A stretch of DNA of 64,000 nt from contig NC_065536.1 in the NCBI RefSeq assembly GCF_932294415.1, positions 53,044,354-53,108,353 of the forward strand, read 5' to 3'. The position numbers were made by a program, and so were the translations under genes. Below the pieces are notes generated by a model. That model was not told the origin of the DNA, ran no database searches, and worked only from the letters and a program-made list of their open reading frames with translations. Origin of the DNA: Quercus robur. Taxonomy: Eukaryota > Streptophyta > Magnoliopsida > Fagales > Fagaceae. Positions within the stretch are counted from its first letter, which is position 1. Each line of letters starts with the position of its first letter. Positions 55,653 to 64,000 of this stretch are shown here, piece after piece.

Positions 55653-58135
55653 ATGGGTAGGTTTGCTAGTTTAGTTGATACACCCAAGGGTAGGGAGTCT
55701 TTTAAGGCCAAGTATAATATTTCGACCGGGGTGACAATAGAACATTGTCTTTTAGGGGAATGGTATACCATGAGGCCAAAAGGGGCTTTGGTCATACTCA
55801 TGATTGCTTTTATAGAATGTGGGATGCAAATTCCTATGGGTAGAGTGACAAGGGATTTTTTTATTTCCCATAGGCTTTGCCCAACCCAATGTTCGCTCAA
55901 CTTATTTAGGATTCTAGGTAATGTAAATGTGTTAAACCGTAATATAGGGGCTAATCTTACCCATCATGACGTCAATTGGGTATATAACTGTCAACATAGC
56001 AAAGATACGGGGTACTACTTTAAGACTAGGGTTCTCTCAATGAGGCTGATTTCCTACATTCTTGAATCCAACAACGGCCTAGATCAAGATTTTCTGATCA
56101 TCTCGGGTGAATGGCACGATGGTTTACATTGTCCAACACAAGACAGGAAGTTAGGTGGGGTGTTCATAGGCTTGAGTAAATTGTCTTTACCTCTAGATAG
56201 TAGAGCTCTATCTCGCTCACCTTTTTTTTAATCTTCTCTTCCTTTTTTTCTTTTTTTTTTTTGCATACAGTTTTTTCTTCCTCTTTTTTGTAAGAACGTG
56301 TACTTCTCTTGTCCTCTGTTGACTTTAGATCTCTTACTATTTTTTTTTTATTGCAGATAAGCAATTTATTGCTCCCAATTTTAACTTAGTGAATTGTAAG
56401 GACCTCAATAGGATACTGCAATCTGAGATCTTCCTTTACAAGGACAAACAATTGCGTGTTGCCCATGTTATCCTCAGGTACACCCCCATTTCCTCTAGTT
56501 TCCAGTCTCCTAAGCATGTAATCAAGGCTAAGGATCCTCGATTGCTTCAGATCAACATTGCTATTCCCGGGTTTCTCGCTAGTCCCCCCCCCCCCTAGAA
56601 GGAACTCACAACGTTGCTCTAACTTATCAATAGATAGTTGAAATCCTTCAAGCCGAGAAGGAGGTTATTCCATCGAAAGAAGAGCAAGAAGAACCTGCCC
56701 AAGAGCCAGAACTTGTAGAGTTAGAAGAGGACTTTAGCGTGTTTGATCGGCCCGAATTTGCTGAATCTTCAAGTGCTAGTTCAAGGCGCCAACCTGCTAT
56801 TCAAGTAAGTAGTGATTAGGAAACTACCGACGTCATTAACGCTATGGTACTGCAAAGGAAGAACACAAGCCTACTAGCTCTACTGGAGTCCCACGCAGGG
56901 GGGACTATGCATGAGGTGAATGTTAATCCTCGTCCACCCACTCCTCTTCCATTACAGGCTTCCCTTGTTGAGCCTCTAGAAAAGAAAAGGAAGAGGGACA
57001 AGAAGGCTGGGAAGGAGATGTCCAAGGAGGGCAAGATTCAGCCTTCCAAGGATCAGGAGGGCAGCAGAAAAGAAGCTCTACCGAAGGTTCTGGTGCTAAG
57101 GTAGCACCAGACCGCCACCCTAAGGTTCCTACCTAGAACCCACCACTGGAGCTAAATGGAGCCCCTCTGCCTGTTGACTCCTCCATGAGGGATTTTCAAT
57201 AAGGGAAAGCTAGCTATGTGGCCAATTCCTTGGAGAAGCCTCTGCTCCTTCCTCAGGACATGGCAGACTTGAGGAGATTGAAGAAGTATGAGGTCTTCTT
57301 GACCTTAAAAAGAGATCTTGCCATGGCAAGTGTTCAACATTACCTTCCCTTTTGTCCTTTCGTAAACATTTTTCTTCTTTTTTTTTTTTTAACCAATTTA
57401 ACTTCTTATTTTGTTTTGCTTACTCAGGCAGTCCAGACTGCTCATGTGGCTGAAGAGTGGGTTGATCATGCTCACTCTAAGCTGAAAGATAAAAAGGCTT
57501 GTTAGGTTTTAGCTATGAAGAACTTGGCAGTTGTTGAAAAGAAAAACAAGGATCTTACTCTCAAGCTAACTGAAGTTGAGAGGGAAAGGAAGAGTGCGGA
57601 GGCTACTCTAGCAGAGGTTGAGAAACAGGCCGAGGAGTAGCGCCAGTACCTTTGAAAGGCTGAGGAGCAATTGGCCATTGCTCGTGAACAAATTGAGGCC
57701 CAGTAGAAGGAATTGGAGGGCAAGGAAAAGGCTGTTGCCAAGGCCAAGCAGATCGGGTATGATGTGGGTGTTAAAGAGACAGAAGCGACCCTGAGGGCTT
57801 AAGTTACCGAGGTCTGCCACGGTTACTGCCTCCAGGTTTGGAATGAGGCCTTGAATCTTGCCAGGGTGGATGCTGCTTTCGAGTTGAGGGACCTCGAGAA
57901 GGTTTTTTATCCTGTAGCCTTGAAGGAAGTTACTCCGAACACCACTAAGGTAGCAAGTACTGCTCCTATGGCTCCCCAACCCACTGAGAAGACAGTTGCT
58001 ATGGTTTCTCTACCTGTTGACAAGTCAATTGTTTCGACATCCCAGACTGCAGCCAAACCAACCACCTCAACTTCCCAACCCGCTAAAGAGAGTGAACAGG
58101 AACAAGATGACACCAACCCTAAGACTGTTTCCTAG
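55653..58135 (+). pseudogene. E2 antisense accessory gene (homologue of the E1 gene)
   Basis: Exon 1 (55653 to about 56163) starts MGRFASLVDTPKGRESF and contains GEWYTMRPKGALVILMIAFI, MQIPMGRVTRDFF, RLCPTQCSLNLFRILG, LTHHDVNWVYNC, and FLIISGEWHDGLHC. The intron ends ATTGCAG at 56355, and exon 2 begins DKQFIAPNFNLVNCKDL, LRVAHVILRYTPISSSFQ. An acidic part (EEDFSVFDRPEF), a basic part (KKRKRDKKAGKE) and ADLRRLKKYEVFLTLKRDLA follow. A second intron (about 57331-57428) leads to AVQTAHVAEEWVDHAHSKL and a coiled coil (LKLTEVERERKSAEATLAEV, GYDVGVKETEATLRA). The tail is Thr/Pro-rich. Both introns fall where those of the E1 gene fall. Several stops in exons 2 and 3 and a shift near the poly-C tract at 56584 show decay. 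The function is unknown. Antisense or extra reading frames are known from other Tat elements such as Grande. Confidence 0.75.
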
Positions 58136-58539
58136 AGAGGAAGCTTTCTTTCCCTCATCTTTCTTTTCTTCTTTTTGTTCTTCTCTTCTGAGCAAGAGTA
58201 GAGTAGGCTTTTTTTTTTTTTTTTGGTACTTAGTAATTTTCTAACATCAATTAATGAAAGTTCAATTTCGGCCAGTTTATATGCTCAATTGAGTTGGGCC
58301 CCCCCCCCCCCCTTTTTTTTGTCTTATCATTTCTTATTGGTCACAAATATAATTGTGTGTTTTTAAACTTTTTATTTATTTATTACAACATAGCCACTTT
58401 TGGATATTTAGCTTATTCCACCAAGGACAACCGTTTAACTGAGGAGCCTACAAAAGCCGAGGCCACATCAGGCACTCAACCATATTACATAACGAGGGTA
58501 ACACTTACCTATTTCAAATAGAATCATTTTATCCCAAAC
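58136..58539. other. E2 spacer between antisense gene and repeats
   Basis: A poly-C tract followed by poly-T lies at 58300-58320, and a T tract at 58209-58224. No gene is recognised. Confidence 0.4.
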
Positions 58540-59097
58540 ACTTGACACGAGGAACCAAACATTGCTGAGGTTCTGGCTTGCATTTAGTTAATTAAGAAGC
58601 ATTAATTTACTTAAGGCACGTGTTCCGAAGAATCAAACATAGCGAAGGTTCTGTTTAACACTTAATATAAAAAAAAATAAAAAAAAAAGGTATTAATTTA
58701 CCCAAGGCATGTGGTCCGAGGAACCGAACATGGTCGAGATTCTATTTAACATTTAACCAAATAAAAAAGTATTAATTTACCCAAGGCATGCGGTCCGAGG
58801 AATCGAACATGGCCGAGATTCTGTTTAACACTTAACCAAATTAAAAAATATTAATTTACCCAAGACATGCGGTCTGAGGAGCTGAACATGGTCGAGGTTC
58901 TGTTTAACACTTAACCAAATAAAAAAGTATTAATTTACCCAAGGTATGCGGTCCGAGGATCTGAACATGGTCGAGGTTTTGTTTAACACTTAACCAAATA
59001 AAAAAGTATTAATTTACCCAAAGCATGCGGTCCGAGGAACCGAACATGGCCAAGGTTCTGTTTAATACTTAACTAAATAAAAAAAGTATTAATTTAC
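58540..59097 (-). repeat. E2 ~80-bp tandem repeats after pol
   Basis: Seven imperfect units occur. On the plus strand they contain AAAGTATTAATTTACCCAAG, GCATGCGGTCCGAGGAACCG, AACATGGTCGAGGTTCTG and TTTAACACTTAACCAAATAA. Read on the element strand, the part TTAAACAGAACCTCGACCAT, GTTCGGTTCCTCGGACCGC and AAATTAATAC aligns with the E1 unit. Confidence 0.9.
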
Positions 59098-59285
59098 ATG
59101 GGTGCCAAGTAGGGAAAGAAATTAATAATCACAAAAAGAGAAAATGATGACTTTAAAGCCTTTCATTAATAGTAATATCTTCAAAGATTATTTACATTTC
59201 ACAGGCATGGTACAACATTTTCATCTAAATCCTCCAAGTAGTAAGTCCTTATTCTAGCTACTGAAGTGACACGATAAGGTCCTTC

Positions 59286-60370
59286 CTAGTTAGGCCCCAA
59301 TTTTCCCCATGATGGGTTTTTTACAATACCCACCTCTTTCCTCAAGACTAAATCACCAGGCGCCAGTGGTCTTGTTCTGGTTCCCTTGTCATATCCCTGC
59401 TTGAACTTTTGCTGATAATGGGCTAGTTGGACCATGGCCACCTCTTCTCTTTCCTCAGCTAGGTTTAGGCTTGCCAAGAGTATCCAATCATTTTCATCAT
59501 TATCAAATTGACTCGTCCTCAACGTCAGGAATCCAGTCTCAAGAGGGATGACTACCTTAGAGCCATTCGTCATTGAGAATGGAGTCTCCTCTATTGATCT
59601 TCTGGGTGTGGTGCGGTATGTCCATAATATGTGTTGCAGCTTATCCACTCGTTTCCCCTTTGCTTCATCTAGCCTTTTCTTTAGTCCATTAATTATGACA
59701 TTGTTGACAACCTCAGCCTGCCTGTTCCCTTGTGGATAGGTCGAGGTGGAGTATCTGTTCTTGATGTCCAACTCACTGTAATACCTCATGAACGTCTTAC
59801 TGTCAAACTAAAGTTTGTTGTCTGAAATTGGCGTATAAGGAACTCCAGACCTAGTGACGATGTTCTTCTAGATGAAGCTCTTAACGTCTAAGTCCTTGAT
59901 ATTGGAGAGGGGTTTAGCCTCAACTCACTTCGTCAAGTAGTCAGTTCCGACAAGGAGCCATCTTTAGTTTCCCATTATCCTTGGGAACAGCCTAACTATG
60001 TTTAAGCCCCACTATGCAAACGGCCAAGAACTGGAAAGGAGGTTCAAGGCTCCTCTTAGTTGATGGATGTTCGAAGCATACCTCTGATATTGGTCACACT
60101 TTCTGATATAATCTTAGGCTGCTTTCTGCATACTAGGCCACCAGTACCCTTGGGTGAGAGATCTATGTGACAGGGACCTTCCTCTTGTATGACAACCATA
60201 AATTCCTTCATGGAGTTCTTCCAGTAGTGGCTCCATTGCCTTGGGTTGAACATAAAGTAGATACGGCGAAAATGAGCGTTTGTACAATTTCTACTCCTCG
60301 GAGAGCCAGTATCGTGGTGCCTTTCTTCAGATCTTCTCGGCCTTACTCCTGTCCTTGGGCAATGTTCCAT
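59286..60370 (-). pseudogene. E2 integrase
   Basis: The distal part (59286-59789) is open and reads LDIKNRYSTSTYPQGNRQAE, INGLKKRLDEAKGKRVDKLQ, ILWTYRTTPRRSIEETPFSM and RPLAPGDLVLRKE. The catalytic Glu is in GNRQAE. The proximal zinc-finger and Asp segments (about 59790-60300) are readable only in shifted frames, for example LMKEFMVVIQEEG in place of LHEGICGSH. The enzyme would be inactive. Confidence 0.8.
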
Positions 60371-60855
60371 CTCTTAAGAACGAGACCAATGGGTCCATCC
60401 AACTCGGACCAACTTGTATGCTGTGTACCCCAACTATGGCTTGATCATGACAACTGGGAGTCACTAAATCCTCAACGATTATGACTCGGGGGAGGCCTTC
60501 CCCTAAAGAGGTGGCCAAAGTGGCCAACGAGTCAGCGTGAGAGTTCTTGCTTCTAGGAACTTGCTTTATGCAGAAAGCTTCAAAGCTGGACTGCAATTGC
60601 CTAATCTGGCTAAGATACCCCTGCATCCATTGGTCTCTAGCCTCAAAATCGCCATTGATTTGCCCTACTACTAGTCTCGAATCTGAGAAGATCTCCACGA
60701 CTTTACCTCTTAGTCTATTTACCATTGTCATTCCGGCCAGCAAGGCTTCATACTCCGTCTCATTATTCGTGACTAGAAAGTCTAATCTTAAAGATTTTTC
60801 CATGGTTATTTTCTCAGGTGATACTAGAACAATTCCAACACCAGATCCTTTCTAA
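60327..60855 (-). pseudogene. E2 archaeal-type RNase H
   Basis: The frame reads MEKSLRLDFLVTNNETEYEA, LLAGMTMVNRLRGKVVEIFS, DSRLVVGQINGDFEARDQWM, then PRSKNSHADSLATLATSLGE. It corresponds to the second RNase H of E1 and supports placing E2 in the Tat lineage. Upstream, GTGIVLVSPE is visible beyond a stop. Confidence 0.85.
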
Positions 60856-61142
60856 TTAGTTTCCCCATCAGCATATATCTCCCATGATGGGGGGCAAGGA
60901 GTGGAAATTACCAAAACTTCCGGGTCCGACATCTTTCTCTCCTCAGTTTATGTCTCCTCGATTCCCTCGGTGAACTCTGCAGCCAAATTCGCTAATACTT
61001 GCCCCTTTATAACTGTACGGGGTAAGTATTTAATATTAAATGCTTCCAACATTGTCCCTCATTTAGCTATTCTCCCCATATAGTCTGATCTATGCAATAG
61101 TGCTTGCAAGGGGTGCTAAGTGAGGACCACGACAATGTGTGC

Positions 61143-62200
61143 CTAAAAGTAATAGAGAAACTTCCTTGTGGCATGTATGATAGCCAAAATTGCCTTCTCA
61201 AGGGGTAAATAACGGGTTACTGCCTCCTGGAGAGATTTACTAACATAATAAACTGGCTTCTGCACGCCAACATCCATTTTGACCAGGACTAGGCTTACTG
61301 CATGATTAGTAACCATTATATAAGCATACAGGACCTCTTCCTTCTCAGGCCTGGAGAGAATAGGAGAGTGTGACAAATACTGCTTCAATTCTTCAAAAAC
61401 AACGCTACATTCCTGGGTCCACTCAAAATTTATCCATTTATGAAAGAGCTGGAAGAAAGACCTACATCGATCAGCCAACCGAGATATAAATATGCTCAAG
61501 ACAGCAGTCATTACTATCAACTTCTATACCTCTTTGGGGTTTTGAGGTGAGTGCAGGTCATTTATGGCTTTAATTTGATCGAGGTTAACTTCTATTCCCC
61601 GATAAGTAATCATATATTCTAAGAACTTGCCAAAACTAACACCAAAGGAACACTTTGAAGCATTGAGGCATAGCTTGTGTTTTCTAAGCATTGAGAACAC
61701 ACTTCCCAAGTCATTTAAGTACTCTAATACCTACTTACTCTTCACAACCATGTCATCAATATACGCCTCGACATTCTACCCCAGTTGAGATTCAAACATC
61801 CTCGTCACCATTCTTTGATAGGTTGATCCTGCATTCTTTAGGCCGAAAGGCATTACTCGGTAATGGTAGTTCCCAGTAGGGGTCAAGAAAGCTGTCTTTT
61901 TTTGGTCGGACAAGGCTAATGGTATTTGATGATAGCCTTGAAAGGCATCTAAAAAACTCATCCAAGGATGACCGACCGTCGCATCTACCAACTAGTCAAT
62001 TCGAGGAACTGGGAAAGGGTCTTTGGGATAAGCTTTGTTCAAATCAATGAAATCCACATGAACCCTCCAATTTCCCAGCTTCTTCTTCACCACTATTGTG
62101 TTAGCTAGCCATTCGAGACAAAATGCCTCCTTGATTACCCCAGCTCACTTGAGCTTGTTCACCTCTTCTTTTATTGCCTCAACATGCTTTTTAAAAGAGT
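61143..62200 (-). pseudogene. E2 reverse transcriptase and RNase H
   Basis: RT segments in order (minus strand) are DFIDLNKAYPKDPFPVPRID near 62050, MSFLDAFQGYHQIPLALSD, MPFGLKNAGSTYQRMVTRMF, then YIDDMVVKS (61740-61765) and FGVSFGKFLEYMITYRGIEV. RNase H follows as FISRLADRCRSFFQLFHKW, LYAYIMVTNHAVSLVLVK and QKPVYYVSKSLQEAVTRYLP. Stops separate the pieces, for example near 61735 and 61990. There is no duplication of the PFGLKNAGSTY segment here, which shows the E1 duplication is private to E1. Confidence 0.85.
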
Positions 62201-62582
62201 GCTAAGGTGGTTGCCTCTTGGGTACGGCTACTGGATTCACATTTAGATGATGACATATGAAATTTGGATTTACTCCGGGCGCCCTATATGCACTCCATGC
62301 AAATACATCTATATTCTCCCTTAAGAACCTTAAAAGTTCTTTTTTAGCAAGGGGCAGTTAAGTCCCCACCTGAAAATATTTATCCTCGTCTGACTCAATG
62401 ATTACTTTCTCCAACTCTTCACACAATAGACCCCTTTCTTTAGTCTCGTGTTGGTCTTCAAACTCTGTTAATTGCTATGGGACCTCTTTTAGGCCAAGGG
62501 AAATCCTATCTACTGATTGGTGCCTAATAGTAGCCACCAAACATTGTTTGGCCATCGTCTGACTTCCCACCAGTTCCCCAAC
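62201..62582 (-). other. E2 pol linker between protease and reverse transcriptase
   Basis: The translation is broken by stops and shifts. It corresponds to the acidic linker of E1 (36300-36600). No separate gene is present. Confidence 0.5.
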
Positions 62583-62940
62583 TCACCCTTCAATGGGATA
62601 CTTAACCTTCATATGCAAAGTTAAAGATACTGCTCCCATAGCATGGAGCCAAGGCCTTGCTAGAATGGCTGCGTAGGGAGAGTAAGCATCAACCATGATG
62701 AATTCCACATCAACCACTTCGTCTCCCGTCTGCATGGGTAGCTTAATCAACCCCCTAAAAGTCACTGTTCTTCTGTCAAGTCCCACCAAAAGGAAATTAT
62801 ACTTGCTTAGGTCCTCAGGCTTCAAGTTCAACCCCTTGTACAAATCCAGGTACATAATTTCAACTCCACTTCCTTGATCCACCAATACCTTCTTCACATC
62901 ATATCCTCCAATGCGGAGGGTCACTACTAGGGCATCATTA
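62583..62940 (-). pseudogene. E2 aspartic protease region
   Basis: The segment MTLRIGGYDVKKVLVDQGSG carries the catalytic Asp. It is followed by VEIMYLDLYKGLNLKPEDLS, VDVEFIMVDAYSPYAAILAR and PWLHAMGAVS. It shows the protease region uninterrupted, where E1 has the hAT-like insertion, and retains the Trp in RPWLH that is a stop in E1. Confidence 0.85.
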
Positions 62941-64000
62941 TGGGACTGAAAAGTTCCAATCTTATCTTCATCTGAGAAGCCCAGGGTTGGCCGTATTTTT
63001 GCTTTGACCCTCTTGGATTCTCAGACTTCTCGAGGTCTGGCCTCGACACTATGGACATGATTAAAGAGGAGGGACCTACATCCCGGATCGGGGTGGCAAA
63101 GATGACATTGATAGTCCTTAATGATGGTCGAGAAACAGCTTCTCTTTGGTATCCTTGTCCGACTTGACTTCCCTGCCTGGAAGGCTGATGCATGAACTAC
63201 TTTAACTTCCCTGCCTTGACCAACTGCTCCAAATGGTAACGTAGGGTTCTACCTTGGCAAAGATGACGTTAATAGTCCTTAATGATGGTCGAGAAACAGC
63301 TTCTCTTTGGTATCCTTGTCCAGCTTGACTTTCCTGCCCGAAAGGCTGGTGCATGAACTGCTTTAACTTCCCTGCATTAACCAACTGCTCCAAATGGTCA
63401 CATAGGGTTCTGCAATCCTCGGTGGTATGTCCCAAGTCTTAGTGGTATTGGCAATAGAGACTTTGATTGTGCTTGGATGGGTCCCCTCCCATTTTAATAG
63501 GTCATTTGAAATAAGGCTCATTCTTTATCTTTTCAAGGATCCAATATACCGGCTCCTTGAATACCAAGCTGACCACTTAGGCATTAGCTCGCAAGGGCTA
63601 ATTGATGAAGTCTCTCTTAGGTTGATTATGGCTGCTCCCATCAAGTCAAGGATCTCTCCTTTCAGGAGGGAAGATTTTGGTCTTTCCCTTTCCTTGCACC
63701 TGATCCTCCTTGACCCGCTTATGCTCATTAATATGATCCATGAGTTAGCACATACTCTAAGCGGGCTTCATGGTTAATGACTTTCCCAAGTCATGGTTCA
63801 TGGGAAGCCCCACCTTGAAAGTTCTTATGGCCACATCCTCAAAATTTTCATCTATCTCATTAAAAGTTTCCCAATATATGTCAAATTAGGTTTTCAAGGT
63901 CTCTCATTCTCTCAATGCCATGGACAACAAGGAATCCAAAGGCCTGGGAACTTTGCTGCATGTCACAAATCTGGCACCAAAAGCTCTAGTCAACTCCTCG
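62941..64000 (-). pseudogene. E2 gag region, running off the window
   Basis: Recognisable pieces on the minus strand include TRAFGARFVTCSKVPRPLDS, LLSMALRE, NEIDENFEDVAIRTFKVGLP and HTTEDCRTLCDHLEQLVNAG. They match E1 gag around LTRAFGAGF, NEIDGDYDDVAINTFKAGLP and HTTEDCRNLWDQL. A 161-bp tandem duplication (63095-63416) repeats the stretch with QREAVSRPSLRTINVIFA. Stops and shifts are frequent. The start lies beyond 64000. Confidence 0.8.
63095..63416 (-). repeat. 161-bp tandem duplication in E2 gag
   Basis: GGCAAAGATGACRTTRATAG begins two direct copies at 63095 and 63256. Both continue through GATGGTCGAGAAACAGCTTC and CAACTGCTCCAAATGGT with about a dozen differences. E1 has a single copy of this part. 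Confidence 0.85.

Larger units (their letters stand above)
54366..64000 (-). mobile_element. Tat-lineage Ty3/gypsy retrotransposon E2, 5' end outside window
   Basis: On the minus strand the order from the window edge is gag, protease, reverse transcriptase, RNase H, archaeal-type RNase H, integrase, an 80-bp repeat array, an antisense gene, a polypurine tract and the 3' LTR (54366-55203). The layout matches E1 in every part. The coding regions are broken by many stops and shifts. The 5' LTR and target duplication would lie beyond 64000; the left flank of the 3' LTR is GCTTC. Confidence 0.9.

Noticed and set aside
1..64000. Bacterial-type systems (CRISPR, operons, defence islands)
   Set aside because: The sequence is plant nuclear. 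No spaced identical repeats with unique spacers, no ribosome-binding-site-led operons and no such protein families were seen.

Overview
The window looks like AT-rich nuclear DNA of a dicot plant, probably a woody species. This is inferred from intron-containing plant-type genes, Tat-lineage Ty3/gypsy elements, tRNA-derived SINE heads and many short plant-type DNA transposons. No species can be named from the sequence alone. There is no prokaryotic, organellar or viral signature, and no CRISPR, rRNA or intact tRNA gene.

Host genes: the only host gene family I recognise is a tandem array of four glycoside hydrolase family 5 (GH5) genes, all on the minus strand: A (7.8-10.1 kb), B (19.8-23.2 kb), C (28.2-30.3 kb) and D (49.2-51.3 kb). 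They share a four-exon structure encoding a signal peptide, a GH5 barrel and a C-terminal ricin-B-like (beta-trefoil) domain. Only B is open throughout (567 codons, both catalytic Glu residues present). A has a 1-bp frameshift and a 12-bp deletion. C has lost its start codon and its acid/base Glu and carries several stops. D has a 5-bp deletion. A resembles B, and C resembles D.

Transposons fill the rest. 1-7.8 kb: a 9-bp-TSD MITE and a probable Pack-MULE carrying a fragment that resembles plant DUF2828 proteins. 10.3-19.8 kb: a Harbinger-like element with TAA target duplications. Nested in it is a 3.7-kb Mutator-like element with about 920-bp terminal inverted repeats, a perfect 9-bp target duplication and an internal array of 380-bp repeats. 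SINE and 3-bp-TSD elements follow. 23.2-28.2 kb: a second copy of the 9-bp-TSD MITE, a LINE endonuclease relic and a second copy of the 3-bp-TSD element. 31.25-31.85 kb: a copia element reduced to LTR, RNase H and part of an LTR, still flanked by its target duplication. 32.9-46.4 kb: a 12.6-kb Tat-lineage element (E1) inserted 6 bp inside an older solo LTR; E1 itself contains a nested hAT-like insertion. 46.4-47.6 kb: a second Harbinger-like element. 51.6-52.6 kb: a hAT-like element. 54.4-64 kb: the 3' part of a second Tat element (E2) on the minus strand, running off the window.

The most interesting shared feature is in E1 and E2. Both carry the same intron-containing gene between pol and the 3' LTR, on the strand opposite to gag-pol. 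Its first exon starts with a related MG[KR]F sequence and its last exon is a coiled coil; two introns fall at equivalent positions. In both elements a homologous array of about 80-bp repeats separates pol from this antisense gene.

All coordinates, alignments and identities were worked out by hand. No database search was run.
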